In this document: positions 40,464-49,527 of the stretch, in pieces
Layout: the number at the start of each line of letters is the position of its first letter
Position numbering within the stretch: the stretch's first letter is position 1
Assembly (NCBI GenBank): GCA_913061515.1
Contig: CAJXSF010000007.1
Span: 16,543-80,542, forward strand
Reading direction: 5' to 3'
DNA length: 64,000 nt
From: an uncultured Gammaproteobacteria bacterium
GTDB lineage: Bacteria; Pseudomonadota; Gammaproteobacteria; Pseudomonadales; Pseudohongiellaceae
Notes under the pieces: model-generated
Database searches by the model: none
The model's input: the letters and a program-made list of their open reading frames with translations, nothing else
Told to the model about the DNA's origin: nothing
Program-made: the position numbers and the translations under genes

Positions 40464-42476
40464 ATGGCCAAAGCCGTCAAAAACGCAGGCATTTTGCTCA
40501 CGCTTATGTCTCTTACTCTCAATGCGTATGTCTTCGCTGATCAAGCCGTGTTGATTGAAGAAGCGGTATTGGTGCACTCTAATCCAACTCCAGACGAGCC
40601 CGTTTTCAGGGCGAACTATAAGACCAATGATGGATGGGCTGTGACTAGCCCTGACTACGTTGATGCCGCTACGATGATCTTTGATTTCGGCGAGCAAAAA
40701 ACAGTAAAAAGTGCTGTTGTCCACTTACCTCTAGAGGCGCTATACCCACGTGGCGGCCAAGCTCCTCTACAAGTGTATGCATTCGCAGATAATGGCAGCA
40801 TTGAGCTCACCGACTTTGTGGCGGGTGGTGTGTTACCTGCGGCTACGATCGACGCCGTCCAAGCCTCCGGGGGTAATGCTAGTTCAACACTGAGTGTCGA
40901 TATCACCGGCTCAGTCAATTCCATACTGCCTAATAGTCGCTATGTGGGTATTCGCATCCAAAGTGCCACATTGCCTGAGGATGTTAGCGAAAGTTTTCCT
41001 GTCTGGACCGGGGTAAAATTCCGTCCGCTTTATAGCCTCGATTACACGGTTGGCAGTGCTCCAACACAATCCATGGATCGACCTCGTTTTGATGGTTACA
41101 CATTGTCAGTGCCTGGATTGAGCGCCCCAGGTGTGGGGGCTTTTAATGTCGCCCTATCATTAGTCGACCAGCAAAACACCTTGTTTCAACTCAGCGCCGC
41201 GACCGATATCACTCCTCCTGGCAGTATCAGTGGTACTGGCCTTACTGGTTTGCAATTGCTCGACTGCAATGCGTTTACTGCGCCGCCTGGTTCGAAAACG
41301 CTAGCGCCTGGCGCTCCGTCTTTTAACTCGGCCTCCGGTGTGCTCGACATTCCATCGATGCTTTATGCTGGCCAAGAATACAGTGTGCAAATGCAATACC
41401 TAGCTGGTTCTGAACCAATGCTGTTTAGCTTGATCAACATTGCTCAGGTTCCGGAGCAAGTGACAAGCGCTGTGACAGGAATTGCGCAATTTGGGGGAGC
41501 CTTGGTCACAGAGCCGAGTTTAGATTTTATTCCCCTTTGTCATGGTTGGGTATTAATTGGCGATACGAAAAACAATTCTCTGGTTGAGAGAAACGTTATA
41601 TCCGGTGAAACAGGGGCGGTGTATAAGTTCAATACTGTGCCTGATCAGATGGAGCTCGATGCACCGAATGGCACGGTGTATTTCTCAACTCACCCCGAGT
41701 CACAGCGCATGTATCAACTTGATATTGCCAATGGTGCGTTTACATATCACCGCCTAAGCGAAGGAGGGCGCGGGTTCATTCCAAGGGATTTCGCAATTGG
41801 CGAAGATGGCAATGTGTTTACGCTTTTGTTTGATCCATTATATGAGTTAGAGGAAGACGGGCCGGCCGAAGAAGGCCTATGGATGGGGATTTTCAATAAT
41901 GACGGTGACCCTGTGAGGTTCGCAATCCCATTGTTGGGTCCGGTGCGAATAGAATATGACAGCACTAAAAAACACGTTTTTCTGACGACTGAATCGAATC
42001 TGGTCACCTTCGATTTTAATCCACAAACTCAAGATATTACATTCGTTCCAGGTACTGATATTCCTGTCGGAAGTGGTTGTACAGATTTTAGTATTTCCCC
42101 TGATGGCAATCGACTTGCGTACTCCTGTCCAAACGGGAATGAGATGATTCCTCACACGAGTATTGTGGATATGGATCCGCGGGTTTATTACAACAACGAT
42201 GGCGAGTGGTATCTTGAAGGTTCGCCTGTCAGTGCGGAGTTTGATCCAAGTGGTAAAGTCTTGATCGCAACGGACAACGAAAAACTCTACTTTTTCGATG
42301 TCGAAAAGCATCTATTGCATGACAGTTATCCATTAGGGTTGGCAGAGGGTGAGACCGTGAATAAGATTAGAATATCTCGCGATGGCCAGTTCATTCTGAT
42401 TTTGATGAACGCAGAGCTCAATGCCGAAAGTGGTAAAATCTACTGGTTGCCGCTGCCCAAATACGCGCCTCTTTAA
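40464..42476 (+). CDS. Secreted protein of unknown function with beta-sandwich and beta-propeller-like parts
   Basis: I do not recognise this family. The 670-residue product has a clear signal peptide (residues 1-25, cleavage after YVFA). Residues about 26-200 are beta-rich and look like a DNRLRE-type or jelly-roll binding module (TMIFDFGEQKTVKSAVVHLP, LSVDITGSVNSILP). A linker domain at about 200-340 has two Cys-poor sheets. From about 345 to the end, repeated blocks of the YVTN/WD40 sort appear: NGTVYFSTHPESQRMYQLDI, FSISPDGNRLAYSCPNGN, DPSGKVLIATDNEKLYFFDV and ISRDGQFILIL. It sits between mutT and yacG, a junction that is normally tight in Pseudomonas relatives, so it is an insertion. Export to the periplasm or cell surface is inferred. 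Confidence 0.75.
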   Translation: MAKAVKNAGILLTLMSLTLNAYVFADQAVLIEEAVLVHSNPTPDEPVFRANYKTNDGWAVTSPDYVDAATMIFDFGEQKTVKSAVVHLPLEALYPRGGQAPLQVYAFADNGSIELTDFVAGGVLPAATIDAVQASGGNASSTLSVDITGSVNSILPNSRYVGIRIQSATLPEDVSESFPVWTGVKFRPLYSLDYTVGSAPTQSMDRPRFDGYTLSVPGLSAPGVGAFNVALSLVDQQNTLFQLSAATDITPPGSISGTGLTGLQLLDCNAFTAPPGSKTLAPGAPSFNSASGVLDIPSMLYAGQEYSVQMQYLAGSEPMLFSLINIAQVPEQVTSAVTGIAQFGGALVTEPSLDFIPLCHGWVLIGDTKNNSLVERNVISGETGAVYKFNTVPDQMELDAPNGTVYFSTHPESQRMYQLDIANGAFTYHRLSEGGRGFIPRDFAIGEDGNVFTLLFDPLYELEEDGPAEEGLWMGIFNNDGDPVRFAIPLLGPVRIEYDSTKKHVFLTTESNLVTFDFNPQTQDITFVPGTDIPVGSGCTDFSISPDGNRLAYSCPNGNEMIPHTSIVDMDPRVYYNNDGEWYLEGSPVSAEFDPSGKVLIATDNEKLYFFDVEKHLLHDSYPLGLAEGETVNKIRISRDGQFILILMNAELNAESGKIYWLPLPKYAPL

Positions 42477-42483
42477 AGCCGCA

Positions 42484-42678
42484 TTAATAGTCTTCATCTT
42501 CGTCATCGTTTTGAGTCGGCACTGACTCTCCAGCGATGACGTTGCGCTCGCTTGCCCAATCGCCAAAATCAATTAGTTTGCAGCGTTGCGAGCAAAAAGG
42601 GCGAAATTCATTGCTCTCGTTCCACAGCACTATTTCATTGCACGTTGGGCAGTTCACTTTTAATTCACGTTGTGTCAT
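42484..42678 (-). CDS. yacG: DNA gyrase inhibitor YacG (zinc protein)
   Basis: The small zinc-binding protein of 64 residues has four Cys in the pattern CPTC near 10-13 and CSQRC near 29-33, then [15 protein letters not shown] and an acidic tail. In E. coli YacG binds GyrB and inhibits gyrase. Location directly downstream of coaE and pilD is conserved in gammaproteobacteria. Confidence 0.93.
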   Translation of the reverse strand: MTQRELKVNCPTCNEIVLWNESNEFRPFCSQRCKLIDFGDWASERNVIAGESVPTQNDDEDEDY

Positions 42679-42703
42679 TGGCTAAGCTATCTCTTTACGG
42701 TGG

Positions 42704-43327
42704 CTAAGGGCGTTTTGCCGATAGCGCTAATAATTGATGATGTATCTCTAATACAGTGCTTTTAAGTGCCTCTAGACTGCTGTCGTTTAGAATCACAAAA
42801 TCGGCATGCTCTCGGCGTTTTGCGCGCGACCACTGTGCCGCCATAATCGCCGTGACGGCCTCGACGCTAGTATCATCGCGTTGCTGGGTTCGGCTAAGCT
42901 GAAGGTCTTCGCTAGTGTCCACCAGTAAGACTTTATCAACTAGTGTGTGTTGCCCTGACTCAAGTAATAGGGGTGAGGACAGAACGCAATAAGGCGATGT
43001 CGATTGCTTCAGTTGTTGTTGAATTTCTTGTCGAATTTTTGGGTGCAGCAGGGCTTCGAGCCACTGCCTTTCGTGTGTGTCTGCAAACACTTTGGCGCGC
43101 AGTGCGGCGCGATCGAGTGTGCCATCGGGGCGAATCAATTCGTTGCCAAAGTGTTGGCTAATCTGTTTAAGTGCGTCGGTGCCTGGTTCTACAACGAGTC
43201 TGGCCACGACATCGGCATCGATGATATCGATACCTTGTTGGGCGAGTATATCCGTCACAGTGGTTTTGCCACTGCCGATTCCGCCAGTGATACCAATGAT
43301 CAACTTTTGTGAGCCTTGTTGCGCCAC
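42704..43327 (-). CDS. coaE: Dephospho-CoA kinase
   Basis: CoaE makes the last step to coenzyme A, phosphorylating the 3'-hydroxyl of dephospho-CoA. The 207-residue protein begins with GTG. It has the P-loop GITGGIGSGKTTVTDIL, DADVVARLVVEPG, HPKIRQEI and VVLLVDTSEDLQLSR-type LID sequence. The pilD stop lies one base ahead, so the genes are cotranscribed. Confidence 0.96.
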   Translation of the reverse strand: MAQQGSQKLIIGITGGIGSGKTTVTDILAQQGIDIIDADVVARLVVEPGTDALKQISQHFGNELIRPDGTLDRAALRAKVFADTHERQWLEALLHPKIRQEIQQQLKQSTSPYCVLSSPLLLESGQHTLVDKVLLVDTSEDLQLSRTQQRDDTSVEAVTAIMAAQWSRAKRREHADFVILNDSSLEALKSTVLEIHHQLLALSAKRP

Positions 43328-43328
43328 A

Positions 43329-44228
43329 CTAGTTGACCAACGCGCTGAGATAAACTGACATAAGGCTATCCCCCCAAAGCAGCGCGATATAACCAGCGCC
43401 TGCTAAATAGGGGCCAAATGGAATGGGGACGTTACGATCGCGCCCAAGCGCCACTAGCATCACAATACCAACCACTGCACCAACCAAACTGGATAAAATA
43501 ATGATCAGTAAAATGGGTTGCCAGCCCATCCACGCACCGAGGGCGGCTAGTAATTTAAAGTCACCATAGCCCATGCCTTCCTTACCGGTTAAAATTTTGA
43601 ACACCCAATACACCGACCATAAAGACAGATAGCCAATCACGGCTCCTAGCACGGCATCGCGTGGGTTCACTGCTGCATCAGGCAGCAAAGTGTTAACCAC
43701 TAGCCCGAGCCAAAGCAGCGGGATAGTAATATTGTCAGGCAGTAGTTGATGGTCGAAATCGATCATCGTAAGGCTGATGAGGCACCATGTTAGAACCAAT
43801 AGGGCTAAAGTGAGCCACGTGGGTCCAAACTGCCAAGCGACTAGAGCCGACAATAAGCCGGTGAGCCCTTCAATAATTGGGTAGCGAATCGAGATGCTAG
43901 TGTTACAAGTACTGCAGCGCCCGCGCAGCAATAGATAACTGATAATTGGGATGTTTTGCCAAGCCCGCACGGGGGCATTGCATTTTGGGCAATGGGACTC
44001 TGGTTTGGCAAGATTGAACACTTTATGGGTTTCTGCTGTTCCTTCTTTGCTGACAGTGCTTTCATCAAGTTCGAGAAACTCGCAGCATTGTTGCCGCCAT
44101 TCTCTTTGTAGCATGACGGGTATTCTGTAAATCACGACATTGAGAAAACTGCCAACTAATAGGCCGAGAATCGTGCAAAAAATGATGAGATAACTTGGAT
44201 TGTTTTGGAGCAGTTCTAGCACTGTCAT
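43329..44228 (-). CDS. pilD: Type IV prepilin peptidase / N-methyltransferase PilD
   Basis: PilD cuts the leader from type IV prepilins and methylates the new N-terminus. The 299-residue polytopic protein has the two CxxC zinc pairs (CPKCNAP and CSTCNTS). The catalytic aspartates are in MIDFDHQLLPD and in GMGYGDFKLL. N-terminal family block GLLVGSFLNVVIYRIPVML is present. Its substrates are the two pilins encoded 4 kb away. Confidence 0.97.
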   Translation of the reverse strand: MTVLELLQNNPSYLIIFCTILGLLVGSFLNVVIYRIPVMLQREWRQQCCEFLELDESTVSKEGTAETHKVFNLAKPESHCPKCNAPVRAWQNIPIISYLLLRGRCSTCNTSISIRYPIIEGLTGLLSALVAWQFGPTWLTLALLVLTWCLISLTMIDFDHQLLPDNITIPLLWLGLVVNTLLPDAAVNPRDAVLGAVIGYLSLWSVYWVFKILTGKEGMGYGDFKLLAALGAWMGWQPILLIIILSSLVGAVVGIVMLVALGRDRNVPIPFGPYLAGAGYIALLWGDSLMSVYLSALVN

Positions 44229-44233
44229 TATTC

Positions 44234-45457
44234 TTAGACCACCTGTCCGAGCTGGAAAATTGGCAAATACATCGCGATCATTAAGCCACCAATAAGCGTT
44301 CCTAACACCGACATGATGAGAGGTTCCATGAGCGAGGTCAGGCCATCAACCGCATTGTCGACCTCTGCCTCGTAATACGTGGCGCACTTATCTAACATTG
44401 CATCGAGCGCGCCAGATTCTTCGCCAATGCCTACCATTTGCGTGATCATAACGGGAAACAAGGCAGTGGTGCGAATTGCAAAATTTAATTGCTGGCCCGC
44501 GCTGACATCATCTTTAATTTTGCGGGTCGCTGTGGAGTAAACGATATTGCCGGTGGCCCCGGCTACAGAGTCAAGGGCATCCACTAGTGGGACGCCGGCA
44601 GCAAAGGTCGTCGACAATGTCCGTGTGAACCGGGCATAACAAGATTTTTCAATAATCGGCCCGATAATGGGAAGTTTCAGGGCGATGCGATCGACAGAGT
44701 CTGCGAAACTTTTCGAGCGCAGTCGCGCCTCTTTGAAAGCATAGCCAGCTACCCCGATACCGATTAGAACCTTCCACCAATGGGCTATGGCAAGATCAGA
44801 TAAGCCTAATACAAACAAAGTGAATGCGGGTAGGTCGGCTCCGAAACTAGAGAATGTTTCTGCAAATTGTGGCACGACTTTTACCAATAGAATGCCCGTC
44901 ACGATGATCGCCACGACGACAACCGCGATGGGGTAGTTCATCGCTTTTTTAATTTTAGATTTCAGTGCTTCAGTTTTCTCTTTGTAAGTGGCCACGCGAT
45001 CGAGCATCGTTTCAAGTGCCCCAGACTGCTCACCAGACTCTACTAGATTGCAAAACAGTTCGTCGAAATAGCGTGGGTGTTTGCGAATGGAGTCAGCAAA
45101 GTTATTACCTGCGGCAACATCGTCACGCACATTGCGTACGAGTTGCGCCATCGATGGGTTCTCTAAACTATCGCCCACAATTTCGAAGGATTGCACGAGG
45201 GGGATGCCGGCCTTCATCATGGTGGCAAGTTGACGGCTGAATATCGCAATGTCTCCGGGGGTAATTTTTTTCTGCTTAGGGCCAAATAAGTCTTTGGGCT
45301 TGCGCTTGACTCGCGTGGCATTCACACCCTGTTTACGCAATTGCGCCTTCACTAGCGCCTGGCTCGCACCGGGAATTTCGCCCTTGGTCTTATTGCCGTT
45401 TTTATCAGTGCCTTGCCATAGGTAAATTGTTTCGGTACCTGATGTCTGTGCAGCCAT
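44234..45457 (-). CDS. pilC: Type IV pilus inner-membrane platform protein PilC
   Basis: PilC (GspF family) is the inner-membrane rotor that couples the PilB motor to pilin insertion. The 407-residue protein has two repeated GspF domains (about 70-195 and 275-400), each with FSRQLATMMKAGIPLVQSFE- and FTRTLSTTFAAGVPLVDALD-type blocks, and three membrane helices. PilD is 5 bases downstream and PilB 38 bases upstream. Confidence 0.97.
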   Translation of the reverse strand: MAAQTSGTETIYLWQGTDKNGNKTKGEIPGASQALVKAQLRKQGVNATRVKRKPKDLFGPKQKKITPGDIAIFSRQLATMMKAGIPLVQSFEIVGDSLENPSMAQLVRNVRDDVAAGNNFADSIRKHPRYFDELFCNLVESGEQSGALETMLDRVATYKEKTEALKSKIKKAMNYPIAVVVVAIIVTGILLVKVVPQFAETFSSFGADLPAFTLFVLGLSDLAIAHWWKVLIGIGVAGYAFKEARLRSKSFADSVDRIALKLPIIGPIIEKSCYARFTRTLSTTFAAGVPLVDALDSVAGATGNIVYSTATRKIKDDVSAGQQLNFAIRTTALFPVMITQMVGIGEESGALDAMLDKCATYYEAEVDNAVDGLTSLMEPLIMSVLGTLIGGLMIAMYLPIFQLGQVV

Positions 45458-45495
45458 GATGTGCCTCGATAGAGATATTGTCCGCCAAGGCGGAG

Positions 45496-47193
45496 TTAGA
45501 TGACGCGATTAGCTTCGTCTAAACTGGTTAAACCCTTTGCCACTTTTTGCAACGCTGATTGGCGCAGATTATTAAAACCCTCTTTGCTGGCTTGGTCAGC
45601 GATTGCAATAGAGTTTCCGTCCTCCATGATAATACGAGCGATGCCATCTGTAACGGGAACCACTTCATAGATTCCGACTCTGCCCTTATAGCCGTCGTTA
45701 CAAGCATCACAGCCACCCGGACCAAATAACTGCAGGGTATCGAGTTGCTCTTTAGCAAAACCGGCTTCGAGTAATGTGCGCTCGGGCAGTTCTAAAGGCT
45801 TCTTGCAATACGAACAAAGGCGCCGACACAGGCGCTGGGCGATGATCAAAGAGACCGAAGTTGCCAGGTTGAACGAGGGTATGCCCATGTTACGAAGACG
45901 TGTAAGAGTCTCTGGCGCACTATTCGTGTGTAGGGTAGAAAGAACAAGATGGCCTGTTTGCGAGGCTTTGATAGCGATCTCAGCGGTTTCCAGGTCACGA
46001 ATCTCACCTACCATGATGATGTCTGGGTCTTGGCGCAGAAATGCGCGCAAGGCAGAGGCAAAGCTAAGGCCGATCTTTGCATTGACCGCCACTTGGTTGA
46101 CCCCCTCGAGGTTGATCTCAACAGGGTCCTCTGCGGTCGAGATATTACGTTCACTCGTGTTGAGTATATTAAGGCCGGTGTATAACGAGACTGTTTTACC
46201 GCTACCTGTGGGGCCAGTGACGAGTATCATCCCTTGACTCTTGTTGAGGCATTCCATAAATAAAGCTTTTTGATCCTCCTCATAGCCAAGCGCGTCTATG
46301 CCCATTTGCGCACTACTGGGATCTAGAATACGCAACACGATTTTTTCACCCCAAAGAGTGGGAAGCGTATTAGCACGGAAGTCTATAGCACGTGTGCGCG
46401 AAAGCTTCATTTTAATGCGGCCATCTTGCGGTACGCGTCGTTCGGAGATGTCCATCTGCGACATGATTTTTAGGCGCGATGAAATTCTAGGGGCCAGGTG
46501 CAGCGGAGGGCGCGATACTTCTCTCAGGATGCCGTCTGTACGTGTACGAATGCGAAAGGATTTCTCGTAGGGCTCGAAATGAATGTCCGAAGCACCGCTG
46601 CGTATAGCATCTAACAATACTTTGTTGACGAAACGCACGATGGGGGTTTCATCAGCGGCGTCATTTGCTTGGACTGGGTCTTCTTTGTCTGCTACCTCGA
46701 TGTCTAGCCCTTCTAAGTCTATGTCATCAATCGCATCGAGCAGATGGCTGCCTCCTTCAGAATCATCGATGAAACGGTCGATAGCAGGGGAGAGTGTTGT
46801 TTCATCCACAATGACCACTTGTGTGGTGAGGCCGGTATGAAATTTTACTTCGTCTACAGCGTTGATATTGGTAGGGTCAGAGACTGCAAGAAATAACCTA
46901 TTGCCGCGTTTGAATAGCGGCAGCACACGGTGTTTACGCAGAAGTTTTGTGTCAACCAATTCTTTTGGGCAGAGGCTAAGGTCGAACGCGCTTAGATCCA
47001 TTAACGGAGCGCCATATTCCGCAGACGCGGCGATCGCGATGCGGTGACTATCGGCAATCTTGTTTTTCACCAAATGCGTCACTAACGGGATTCTATCCCG
47101 ATTGGCACAGCGCAATGACTCTTGCGCCTGTGCTTCAGACAGAATACCTATTGAGACTAGCCGTTTAGCAAGGCCGCTAATGTTTTTGTGCAT
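45496..47193 (-). CDS. pilB: Type IV pilus extension ATPase PilB
   Basis: PilB is the hexameric motor for pilus extension. The 565-residue protein has the N-terminal MshEN/GSPII_E domains, then the ATPase with Walker A GPTGSGKTVSLYTGLN, an Asp box (STAEDPVEINLEGV), Walker B (RQDPDIIMVGEIRDLETAE), a His box (TGHLVLSTLHTNSAPETL) and the tetracysteine zinc motif (LCRRLCSYC, GCDACNDG). It is divergent from the pilin genes. Confidence 0.97.
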   Translation of the reverse strand: MHKNISGLAKRLVSIGILSEAQAQESLRCANRDRIPLVTHLVKNKIADSHRIAIAASAEYGAPLMDLSAFDLSLCPKELVDTKLLRKHRVLPLFKRGNRLFLAVSDPTNINAVDEVKFHTGLTTQVVIVDETTLSPAIDRFIDDSEGGSHLLDAIDDIDLEGLDIEVADKEDPVQANDAADETPIVRFVNKVLLDAIRSGASDIHFEPYEKSFRIRTRTDGILREVSRPPLHLAPRISSRLKIMSQMDISERRVPQDGRIKMKLSRTRAIDFRANTLPTLWGEKIVLRILDPSSAQMGIDALGYEEDQKALFMECLNKSQGMILVTGPTGSGKTVSLYTGLNILNTSERNISTAEDPVEINLEGVNQVAVNAKIGLSFASALRAFLRQDPDIIMVGEIRDLETAEIAIKASQTGHLVLSTLHTNSAPETLTRLRNMGIPSFNLATSVSLIIAQRLCRRLCSYCKKPLELPERTLLEAGFAKEQLDTLQLFGPGGCDACNDGYKGRVGIYEVVPVTDGIARIIMEDGNSIAIADQASKEGFNNLRQSALQKVAKGLTSLDEANRVI

Positions 47194-47634
47194 GGTTTAC
47201 TGCTATCACTGCGTAACGATTAATTTGGGCTGTAATGTTGTGATCTCAGTATAGATCATCGCCAAAGGCTTCAACAGTCATGAAGGAGAGTAACTATCGC
47301 CTATGAAAAACGTATAACTGACGAATTTTGGTGCCAAGAAGGGGAGATTGTGTCGCTAGGGGGCAGGGAGTGACAAAAATTGTCAGTTTTGGTATCGCTC
47401 TTATTGTGAGCAAGTTAACAGTGCCTTTTTTAGTGAAATTGACTAAAAATTATTATATTTATGTAAAACAATAAGTTAAGTGGTTTTTTCGTCAAGGCGA
47501 ACAATGTTGGCACGGCATGTGTACTAAGCAATAGTAACCGTTTCAGACAAGGCGGCGACTTGAATGAACTCGACAACTAAATAAAAAATTTGCAATCACG
47601 CTCTTCCCTAAATTGTTTATCTCAGGAGATAAAA
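47194..47634. other. Divergent control region between pilB and the pilin genes (441 bases)
   Basis: No gene seen. It holds three TGTC elements (GTGTC at 47350-47354; the inverted pair TGACAA/TTGTCA at 47371-47385), AT-rich DNA at 47440-47475, and a sigma-54-like site at 47508-47523. A sigma-70 alternative for the pilins is TTGACT (47439-47444), 17 bases, TGTAAA (47462-47467). PilR of Pseudomonas binds TGTC-containing sites upstream of a sigma-54 pilA promoter. Confidence 0.5.
47508..47523 (+). promoter_or_regulatory. Candidate sigma-54 promoter of the pilin genes
   Basis: TGGCACGGCATGTGTA matches TGGCAC-N5-TTGCA at the -24 element, but has GT where the -12 GC is expected. It lies about 110 bases before the first pilin ATG. 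The imperfect -12 lowers confidence. Confidence 0.3.
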
Positions 47635-48066
47635 ATGACTAACACAAAACAGGCACAACAAGGCTTCACACTAATCGAATTGATGATCGTTGTAGCAATT
47701 ATCGGTATTTTGGCGGCGGTTGCGCTTCCTGCCTACCAAACCTACACGCAACGTGCACAATTTTCCGAGGTGGTACTAGCCACGACTCCTTTTAAAAGTG
47801 CATTTGAAGTGGCTGCCCAGACTGGCCGCCTAGATACTAATGGGTTAGCCGATGCGGATGCCGGTACCAATGGTATTCCTGCTGTGCCTGCAGCTGCTTC
47901 TGGCGTTGTAGCATCAATCACGGTAGTGAATGGTGTTATTACAGCAACTAGTACAATTCAAGATGCTGCCGCTGCTGGATATACATACTCTCTAACTCCA
48001 GATGGTATCGCGGCACCCATTCAGTGGACTACTGGGGGCACATGTATCGCAGCTGGTCTATGCTAA
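47635..48066 (+). CDS. pilA: Type IV major pilin-like protein, first of two
   Basis: The 143-residue prepilin has a short leader [10 protein letters not shown] cleaved by PilD before Phe. The mature N-terminus [20 protein letters not shown] keeps Glu5 needed for assembly. The globular part contains the only two Cys, forming a very small C-terminal loop CIAAGLC at the chain end. AGGAG lies 8 bases ahead of the ATG at 47635. Which pilin forms the main fibre is not decided by sequence. Confidence 0.93.
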   Translation: MTNTKQAQQGFTLIELMIVVAIIGILAAVALPAYQTYTQRAQFSEVVLATTPFKSAFEVAAQTGRLDTNGLADADAGTNGIPAVPAAASGVVASITVVNGVITATSTIQDAAAAGYTYSLTPDGIAAPIQWTTGGTCIAAGLC

Positions 48067-48077
48067 TTAGGTCAGAT

Positions 48078-48109
48078 GTTCGAGGCCTCAGCTGAGGCCT
48101 CGAACGCTT
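48078..48109 (+). terminator. Perfect 28-base palindrome between the two pilin genes
   Basis: GTTCGAGGCCTCAG directly followed by its reverse complement (48078-48105), then GCTTTT. It is a very strong stem with weak T run, 12 bases after the first pilin stop. Most likely it is a partial terminator or mRNA stabiliser that raises the first pilin over the second. Confidence 0.65.
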
Positions 48110-48162
48110 TTCAAGTATCAACTCCTCAAAAACTAAAAGGTGTTAAACGACGGAGAGGGCAA

Positions 48163-48570
48163 ATGAATCAGCAGCGACACTCGCACGGGTTTACCCTCAT
48201 AGAATTAATGATCGTCGTTGCCATCATCGGTATTCTCGCATCAGTAGCATTACCCGCCTATCAAACCTACACCGAGCGCGCACGTTTCAGTGAGGTCATC
48301 TTAGCTACAAATCAATTTAAAACTGCCGTTGGACTTGCTATTCAGAGCGGTCGTGTTAATACGTTAGCCGGCTTGGATGCTGGCACTAATGGGGTGCCTC
48401 CCGCGGTCGCTAATCTTGGTATGGTGGCTTCAGCCACAGTAACAGACGGCGTTATTATTGCGACAGGGACAGCTGATGTTAGTGACAATACCTATACTTT
48501 AACTCCTTCTTTAGTTTCACCGATTCAGTGGACAGTAGGTGGGAGCTGTATAGCTGCAGGGCTTTGCTAA
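48163..48570 (+). CDS. Type IV pilin, second of two
   Basis: The 135-residue prepilin has leader MNQQRHSHG, then [20 protein letters not shown]. It shares with the first pilin the motif ALPAYQTYT, the residues FSEV and the C-terminal end CIAAGLC, while the middle differs. GGAGAGGG lies just ahead of the ATG at 48163. Tandem duplication followed by divergence is inferred. Confidence 0.92.
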   Translation: MNQQRHSHGFTLIELMIVVAIIGILASVALPAYQTYTERARFSEVILATNQFKTAVGLAIQSGRVNTLAGLDAGTNGVPPAVANLGMVASATVTDGVIIATGTADVSDNTYTLTPSLVSPIQWTVGGSCIAAGLC

Positions 48571-48573
48571 TAG

Positions 48574-49347
48574 ATGTCTTCATTTACTAGAGTTAGAACG
48601 CGTTACACCGCGACAGCCTTGCACTTCCTTGCGAGCCTCTGCGTTTTTTCACTCCTTCTCGGGGCAGCCTTATTATTCTGGTATCCCGATTCTTATTTCT
48701 CCGCCTCGGGCGGGTGGCAGGGCATACGCTTAGTCGCGGCAGTTGATTTAGTCCTTGGCCCCTTACTCACGCTGGTGCTGTATAACCCCAAGAAATCGCG
48801 CCGCGAACTCATGGTAGATATCGGCATTGTTGCCTTTATTCAAAGTTGTGCGCTGATATGGGGGATCAAGGCGATCTATGAGCAGCGCCCAGTCGCCGTC
48901 GTGTTCTTGGATACGAGCTTCTACACAGTTCCTGCCGCCTCACTAGAGGCGCAGGGCATCGATCTTGCCCAATTAGACCGGTTTGGTGAGCAGCGCCCAG
49001 TGCTGGTATTTGTTGATCGCCCAGAGGCGGGGCCAGGCTTGCAGCAATATCTGCAACTAGCCGAACAACAGCAGATTCCGCCCCATGAACAAATAGCGCT
49101 TTACCGGCCGCTTGCTGAGCATTTTTCGCGGGCAATAGGGTCTGTAGTAGATGTGCAGGAGATTATGGCGAACAACGCGGATATGAAACAGCAGATCGAG
49201 CGTGTGCTCGCCAAGGAGCGGGCGGTCATTGACGATTTTTATTTCCTACCCCTTACTTCCCGGTACCGTAATATTGTGATGATGTTTGATAGGCAGGGAG
49301 CGCTTATTGCAATGATCAATGCCCCCTTTAAGACCGGGGAAGTCTAA
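48574..49347 (+). CDS. tfpZ: Type IV pilin accessory protein of the TfpX/TfpZ family
   Basis: The 257-residue protein has three membrane helices near the N-terminus (about 20-38, 47-66 and 78-98; GGWQGIRLVAAVDLVLGPLL) and a cytoplasmic-like or periplasmic globular C-terminus. This matches the TfpX/TfpZ accessory proteins encoded right after pilA in some Pseudomonas and Acinetobacter strains, where they are needed for pilus assembly or modulate it. The ATG lies 3 bases after the second pilin stop, so they are cotranscribed. Closest subtype is a guess. Confidence 0.8.
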   Translation: MSSFTRVRTRYTATALHFLASLCVFSLLLGAALLFWYPDSYFSASGGWQGIRLVAAVDLVLGPLLTLVLYNPKKSRRELMVDIGIVAFIQSCALIWGIKAIYEQRPVAVVFLDTSFYTVPAASLEAQGIDLAQLDRFGEQRPVLVFVDRPEAGPGLQQYLQLAEQQQIPPHEQIALYRPLAEHFSRAIGSVVDVQEIMANNADMKQQIERVLAKERAVIDDFYFLPLTSRYRNIVMMFDRQGALIAMINAPFKTGEV

Positions 49348-49527
49348 TAAAAAGCCTTTTCAGTCAGCTTGATAAATACAGGCACCTAGTTTAAGGTAGC
49401 CGGCTTTCGCGCAAATGCTTATGCGTAAAACAGATTAGGGTGTTCAGGTTAGATTCAGCCTGAAATGCTATTATGGAAACCGTAAGAATAGTAAAACAGT
49501 TGCACTTACGTGCCGGAGTGTTCGGAT

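Noticed and set aside
48078..48105. Palindrome as a possible IS end or attachment site
   Set aside because: No transposase or integrase frame or matching second copy was seen; terminator-like context explains it better.
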